7,983 nt of DNA, from NCBI GenBank assembly GCA_031264885.1, contig JAISDM010000147.1:1-7983 (forward strand), read 5' to 3'. The translations under genes and the position numbers were made by a program. This DNA is from Peptococcaceae bacterium. GTDB lineage: Bacteria; Bacillota; Peptococcia; DRI-13; UBA5745. Position 1 is the stretch's first letter. The number at the start of each line of letters is the position of its first letter. Shown here piece after piece: positions 6,181-7,983 of the stretch. The notes under the pieces are model-generated. The model made no database searches. It was not told the DNA's origin and worked only from the letters and a program-made list of their open reading frames with translations.

Positions 6181-7108
6181 AGCCGATATCTCCTCCTTTT
6201 CCCAACTCCCCTTCTGTTTCTCCTTCCAATTCTCCCTCCGCCTCCAGCACGGAAACCAGCGCCGCGATGGCTACCTCGATCTGGCTCTCGTCCGGATTTC
6301 GGGTGGTCAGCCTCTGGAGCTGGAGTCCGGGCCAGCTTAGACAGGCGACCACAGGATTATCCCGATGCTTCCCGGCAAAACGCAGAAACTCATAGGACAC
6401 CCCCGCCACCACCGGCAGCAGCAGCAGACGGCTCAACAGGCGCATGCCCAAATTCATCGGACCCAAAAAATTAAAGATCAGAATACTGATGATCATGACA
6501 ATCAGCAAAAAACTGGTGCCGCACCGGGGATGGAGGCGGCTGTGGGCCTCGGCGTTCCGAACGTTCAAATCTTCTCCCGCTTCCAGGGTAAAGATCGCCT
6601 TATGCTCGGCGCCGTGATACTGAAATACCCGCTGAATATCCTTGAACCGCGAAATAGCGACCACATACAGCAAAAAAAAAGCAATCCGCAGGAATCCCTC
6701 AATGAGATTCTGGAAGCCGGATATCCCCGCAACCGTCTGAATCGGATATGACAGCGCCGCAGGCAGCAAGAAGAACAGCCCGATCGCCAGCCCCATGGCC
6801 ACAACAACGGAGACCGCCATCTCAAAATTGGATATGGATTCCCCCGACTCCCCGTCTTCCGCCAATTGCCCGGCGGAATACGTCAGCGCCTTGACCCCCA
6901 TGATCAGGGAGTCCACCAGATTCACGGTGCCCCGAATCAGCGGCCATTTCAAGAACGGCAAACGCTCCGTCCAATTGGACAAAGGCCAGGTTTGTCTCAC
7001 GATGCCGCCCGCGGGGCTCCGGGTAGCAATGCTCATATAATGGGCGCCGCGCATCATGACCCCTTCCATGACGGCCTGCCCTCCATAAGGAAATTTTGGT
7101 GGTTTCAT
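6143..7108 (-). CDS. DUF1385 family membrane protein (YqhQ-like), function unknown
   Basis: 321-aa integral membrane protein of the DUF1385 family, annotated in databases as a putative metal-dependent enzyme without an established reaction. Family motifs seen are GGQAVMEGVMMR (9-20), YHGAEHK (164-170) and HPRCGTSF (193-200); the conserved His, Glu and Cys residues could bind metal. Hydrophobic segments lie near 98-118, 136-154, 199-217 and 225-240. The C-terminus (about 289-321) is a low-complexity Glu/Gly tail (EGELEGETEGELGKGG) whose DNA carries the prfA ribosome site. I chose ATG 7108 because AAAGGA lies 6 nt upstream; a longer frame from TTG 7147 runs through a 14-bp duplication and lacks family character. 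In several clostridial genomes this family sits between rpmE and prfA, as here. It is the first gene after the rpmE terminator. Confidence 0.93.
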   Translation of the reverse strand: MKPPKFPYGGQAVMEGVMMRGAHYMSIATRSPAGGIVRQTWPLSNWTERLPFLKWPLIRGTVNLVDSLIMGVKALTYSAGQLAEDGESGESISNFEMAVSVVVAMGLAIGLFFLLPAALSYPIQTVAGISGFQNLIEGFLRIAFFLLYVVAISRFKDIQRVFQYHGAEHKAIFTLEAGEDLNVRNAEAHSRLHPRCGTSFLLIVMIISILIFNFLGPMNLGMRLLSRLLLLPVVAGVSYEFLRFAGKHRDNPVVACLSWPGLQLQRLTTRNPDESQIEVAIAALVSVLEAEGELEGETEGELGKGGDIGYDGPAQPDGSPI

Positions 7109-7119
7109 CCGGCTTCCTT

Positions 7120-7147
7120 TCGTTTGCCTCCAATCGTTTGCCTCCAA
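7120..7147 (-). repeat. Perfect 14-bp tandem duplication in the DUF1385 leader
   Basis: The plus-strand block tcgtttgcctccaa occurs at 7120-7133 and again at 7134-7147. It lies between the rpmE terminator and the DUF1385 ribosome site at 7115-7120. The minus-strand copies read TTGGAGGCAAACGA, so each contains a GGAGG that could compete weakly as a ribosome site, with in-frame TTG codons at 7147 and 7133. Confidence 0.85.
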
Positions 7148-7161
7148 AAAAAGGCGTTTCC

Positions 7162-7208
7162 AAAAAAGCAGCAGATCAGACGCCGTAACAACGCCTGTTC
7201 TCTGCTGC
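7162..7208 (-). terminator. Intrinsic terminator after rpmE
   Basis: On the minus strand GCAGCAGA (7208-7201) pairs with TCTGCTGC (7175-7168), immediately followed by TTTTTT (7167-7162). The stem can extend by G-U and A-U pairs into the T-run. The 25-nt loop contains further short complementary bases. It lies 25 bp past the rpmE stop and 53 bp before the DUF1385 start, so it separates the two or works as a partial terminator, because no clear promoter follows it. Confidence 0.85.
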
Positions 7209-7233
7209 CTTATAAAACCTCTCTATCCGATTT

Positions 7234-7434
7234 TTACTCAAGGCCGTATTTGGTTTTGAAGCGTTCTACCCGGCCCGTGGTAAACACCGTCCTCTGTTTG
7301 CCTGTATAAAAAGGATGACACTTGGAACAAACCTCCACCTTCAAATTCTTCTTGGTTGACCCGGTGGTAAATTGTTCTCCGCAGGCACAAGTCACCGTAG
7401 TTTCCACATAGTCGGGATGGATTCCTTTTTTCAC
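7234..7434 (-). CDS. rpmE: 50S ribosomal protein L31, zinc-binding form
   Basis: Small protein of the large ribosomal subunit, at the central protuberance and bridging to the 30S head. It is 66 aa, the normal length, and starts MKKGIHPDY. The four zinc ligands are present as CAC (C16, C18) and CSKC (C36, C39), which marks the C+ form rather than the zinc-independent paralogue. HPFYTGKQR (40-48) is a family block. The start codon is GTG 7434-7432, and AAAGAGGTGA (7450-7441) ends 6 nt upstream, which decides the start. It has its own strong promoter (7491-7519), a leader of about 50 nt and a terminator, so it is probably transcribed mainly as a single-gene unit ahead of the prfA operon. Confidence 0.98.
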   Translation of the reverse strand: MKKGIHPDYVETTVTCACGEQFTTGSTKKNLKVEVCSKCHPFYTGKQRTVFTTGRVERFKTKYGLE

Positions 7435-7453
7435 TGAAGTTCACCTCTTTTCA

Positions 7454-7468
7454 AGGATCCGGGATCCT
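7454..7468 (-). promoter_or_regulatory. Palindromic hairpin in the rpmE 5' leader
   Basis: A perfect inverted repeat with arms aggatc (7454-7459) and gatcct (7463-7468) around a 3-nt loop lies between the promoter and the ribosome site (7441-7450) of rpmE. In the mRNA it would form a 6-bp stem ending just before the Shine-Dalgarno. L31 leader regulatory RNAs are known in several phyla, so autoregulation is possible but is inference here. A DNA-binding operator is an alternative. Confidence 0.45.
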
Positions 7469-7490
7469 CATCAATCCGTTGCCAGTAAGA

Positions 7491-7519
7491 ATTATATCAC
7501 AGCATCCGGGCTTATGCAA
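7491..7519 (-). promoter_or_regulatory. Sigma-A-type promoter of rpmE
   Basis: On the minus strand the -35 element is TTGCAT (7519-7514), followed by a 17-bp spacer and a perfect -10 TATAAT (7496-7491). The TGA just before it gives an extended -10. A run of T and A around 7518-7527 provides an AT-rich region at the -35. The expected start of transcription is near 7484, giving a leader of about 50 nt before the GTG of rpmE. Confidence 0.88.
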
Positions 7520-7544
7520 ATTTTTTTGCCGGACGGGCGAACGG

Positions 7545-7582
7545 CCGCGAACCGACCGCGAACCGCCGCGATTCCGCGGTGG
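7545..7582. repeat. Short GC-rich direct repeat and hairpin upstream of the rpmE promoter
   Basis: ccgcgaaccga (7545-7555) is followed by ccgcgaaccgc (7556-7566), a near-perfect 11-bp duplication. A hairpin comes next, with arms 7563-7570 and 7575-7582 around attc and one G-T pair. The cgaaccg core resembles the minus-strand units of the 21-bp repeats inside the dCMP deaminase gene. Confidence 0.55.
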
Positions 7583-7621
7583 GATCCGATCCGTAATTTG
7601 GGGATCCGCGTCTATCAAGGA

Positions 7622-7688
7622 GGGCGGCAGAATGCCGCCCCTACAAGCGCGTCGTTCACGGTACTGTAGGGGCGGCATTCTGCCGCCC
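7622..7688. repeat. Pair of REP-like hairpins facing each other (BIME-like unit)
   Basis: Two hairpins with arms gggcggca and tgccgccc lie at 7622-7640 (loop gaa) and 7670-7688 (loop ttc), in opposite orientation. They are separated by a spacer containing gcgtcgttcac. They belong to the family of the left-edge array. 7622-7651 is identical over 30 bp to the reverse complement of 200-229. No T-run follows, and the unit lies between the ferredoxin gene and the rpmE promoter. Confidence 0.88.
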
Positions 7689-7690
7689 GG

Positions 7691-7806
7691 GACCGTCCGA
7701 AAACGACAAAAATTGCGTCGTTCACACAATATATATCGTGTCATTTCCACCGATCCACCCCATATATTGTGTGTTGGCCATGTTTAGGGTGTGTTTTCGG
7801 ACGGTC
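7691..7806. mobile_element. 116-bp palindromic MITE-like element, no coding capacity
   Basis: The ends are perfect 14-bp inverted repeats: gaccgtccgaaaac (7691-7704) and gttttcggacggtc (7793-7806). A second perfect 12-bp inverted repeat is nested inside, cacacaatatat (7723-7734) with atatattgtgtg (7762-7773), around a 27-nt loop. The arm segments between the two are of similar length (18 and 19 nt) but diverged. There is no open frame of note and no certain target duplication. The structure fits a small non-autonomous element or a long RNA hairpin downstream of the ferredoxin gene. I cannot assign an insertion-sequence family. Confidence 0.55.
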
Positions 7807-7839
7807 TGGGCGCATCCTTCATTTGAATCCGCTGAATCC

Positions 7840-7856
7840 GCGCGGAATCCCCGCGC
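7840..7856 (-). terminator. GC-rich hairpin after the ferredoxin gene, possible terminator
   Basis: Arms gcgcgg (7840-7845) and ccgcgc (7851-7856) flank a 5-nt loop. The hairpin lies 26 bp after the ferredoxin stop. An outer pair, ttcatt (7818-7823) and aatgaa (7864-7869), could extend the fold. No T-run follows on the minus strand, so intrinsic termination is doubtful; it may only stabilise the mRNA end. Confidence 0.35.
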
Positions 7857-7882
7857 TCACTTTAATGAATGATTTTGCCGGA

Positions 7883-7983
7883 TTACTGGGGGCCTGGGGC
7901 GGACACCGGACATGTACCGGCGCAAGTTCCGCAATCCGTGCATTTGCCGGGATCGATCGCGTACTTGTCCTTGCCTTCCGATA
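7883..7983 (-). CDS. Ferredoxin, C-terminal part (4Fe-4S, clostridial type)
   Basis: The gene continues beyond the right edge; only the last 32 residues and the TAA stop (7883-7885) are visible. They contain KCTDCGTCAGTCPVSAP, a CxxCxxCxxxCP motif that provides three ligands for one [4Fe-4S] cluster and one for the partner cluster. The acidic-basic SEGKDKYAID segment before it matches the linker between the two motifs in short 2x[4Fe-4S] ferredoxins of about 55-60 aa. Such proteins are soluble low-potential electron carriers, typical of anaerobes. The motif could also be the end of a longer iron-sulfur protein, since the N-terminus is not in view. It lies about 360 bp from the rpmE promoter with repeats between, so it is probably a separate transcription unit. 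Confidence 0.9.
   Translation of the reverse strand, partial: SEGKDKYAIDPGKCTDCGTCAGTCPVSAPGPQ

Noticed and set aside
7108..7147. Longer DUF1385 start at TTG 7147
   Set aside because: The extra 13 residues come from the 14-bp duplication, and ATG 7108 has a well-placed AAAGGA; family members start near the KFPYGGQAVMEG motif.
7451..7787. Small genes in the gene-free region (minus 7451-7750 and plus 7479-7787)
   Set aside because: Both run through the promoter, the REP pair and part of the palindromic element, and their proteins show the typical repeat-derived GRMPPLQ and GGILPP strings.
7691..7806. Intrinsic terminator of the ferredoxin gene
   Set aside because: The inverted repeats are long but widely spaced, and no T-run follows the structure on the minus strand; an element or a general RNA fold fits better.

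Overview
The window is about 8 kb of a moderately high-GC genome, most likely a Bacillota and probably an anaerobic clostridial-type lineage. The clues are the minus-strand gene order rpmE / DUF1385 (YqhQ-like) / prfA / prmC / sua5 (ywlC) / ywlE / rpiB (ywlF) / glyA. This resembles the Bacillus subtilis prfA-ywl-glyA neighbourhood, without spoIIR, ywlD or ywlG. A short 2x[4Fe-4S]-type ferredoxin lies upstream. Lineage is an inference from gene content and order. All genes lie on the minus strand, so transcription runs from right to left. I see no credible plus-strand gene.

Layout from right to left. The C-terminal end of a clostridial-type ferredoxin enters at the right edge (7883-7983). A gene-free stretch of about 450 bp follows. 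It holds a GC-rich hairpin (7840-7856), a 116-bp palindromic MITE-like element (7691-7806), a pair of facing REP-like hairpins (7622-7688), small GC-rich repeats, and a strong sigma-A-type promoter (7491-7519) for rpmE. rpmE (L31, zinc-binding form) is followed by an intrinsic terminator (7162-7208). The rest forms a tightly packed probable operon: DUF1385 membrane protein, RF1 (prfA), its glutamine methyltransferase (prmC), threonylcarbamoyl-AMP synthase (sua5/ywlC), a YwlE-type phosphatase, ribose-5-phosphate isomerase B, serine hydroxymethyltransferase, and a dCMP deaminase. Gene junctions are 4-38 bp overlaps or short gaps. The left edge (1-232) is a 54-bp tandem array of the same REP-like hairpin family.

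Functional reading. Most genes serve translation: L31, RF1, RF1/RF2 methylation, and t6A37 synthesis. YwlE probably acts in protein quality control. glyA and the dCMP deaminase are overlapped and supply methylene-tetrahydrofolate and dUMP, the two substrates of thymidylate synthase.

The conserved genes are ordinary. The unusual content is repeat invasion. A 30-bp exact sequence of the REP family occurs in inverted orientation on both sides of the operon. The terminal dCMP deaminase gene has a C-terminus read out of a REP hairpin and an N-terminus made of 21-bp tandem repeats. sua5 ends in a 12-bp tandem repeat encoding a charged tail. I found no sign of a defence system, phage, CRISPR array or new multi-gene system.
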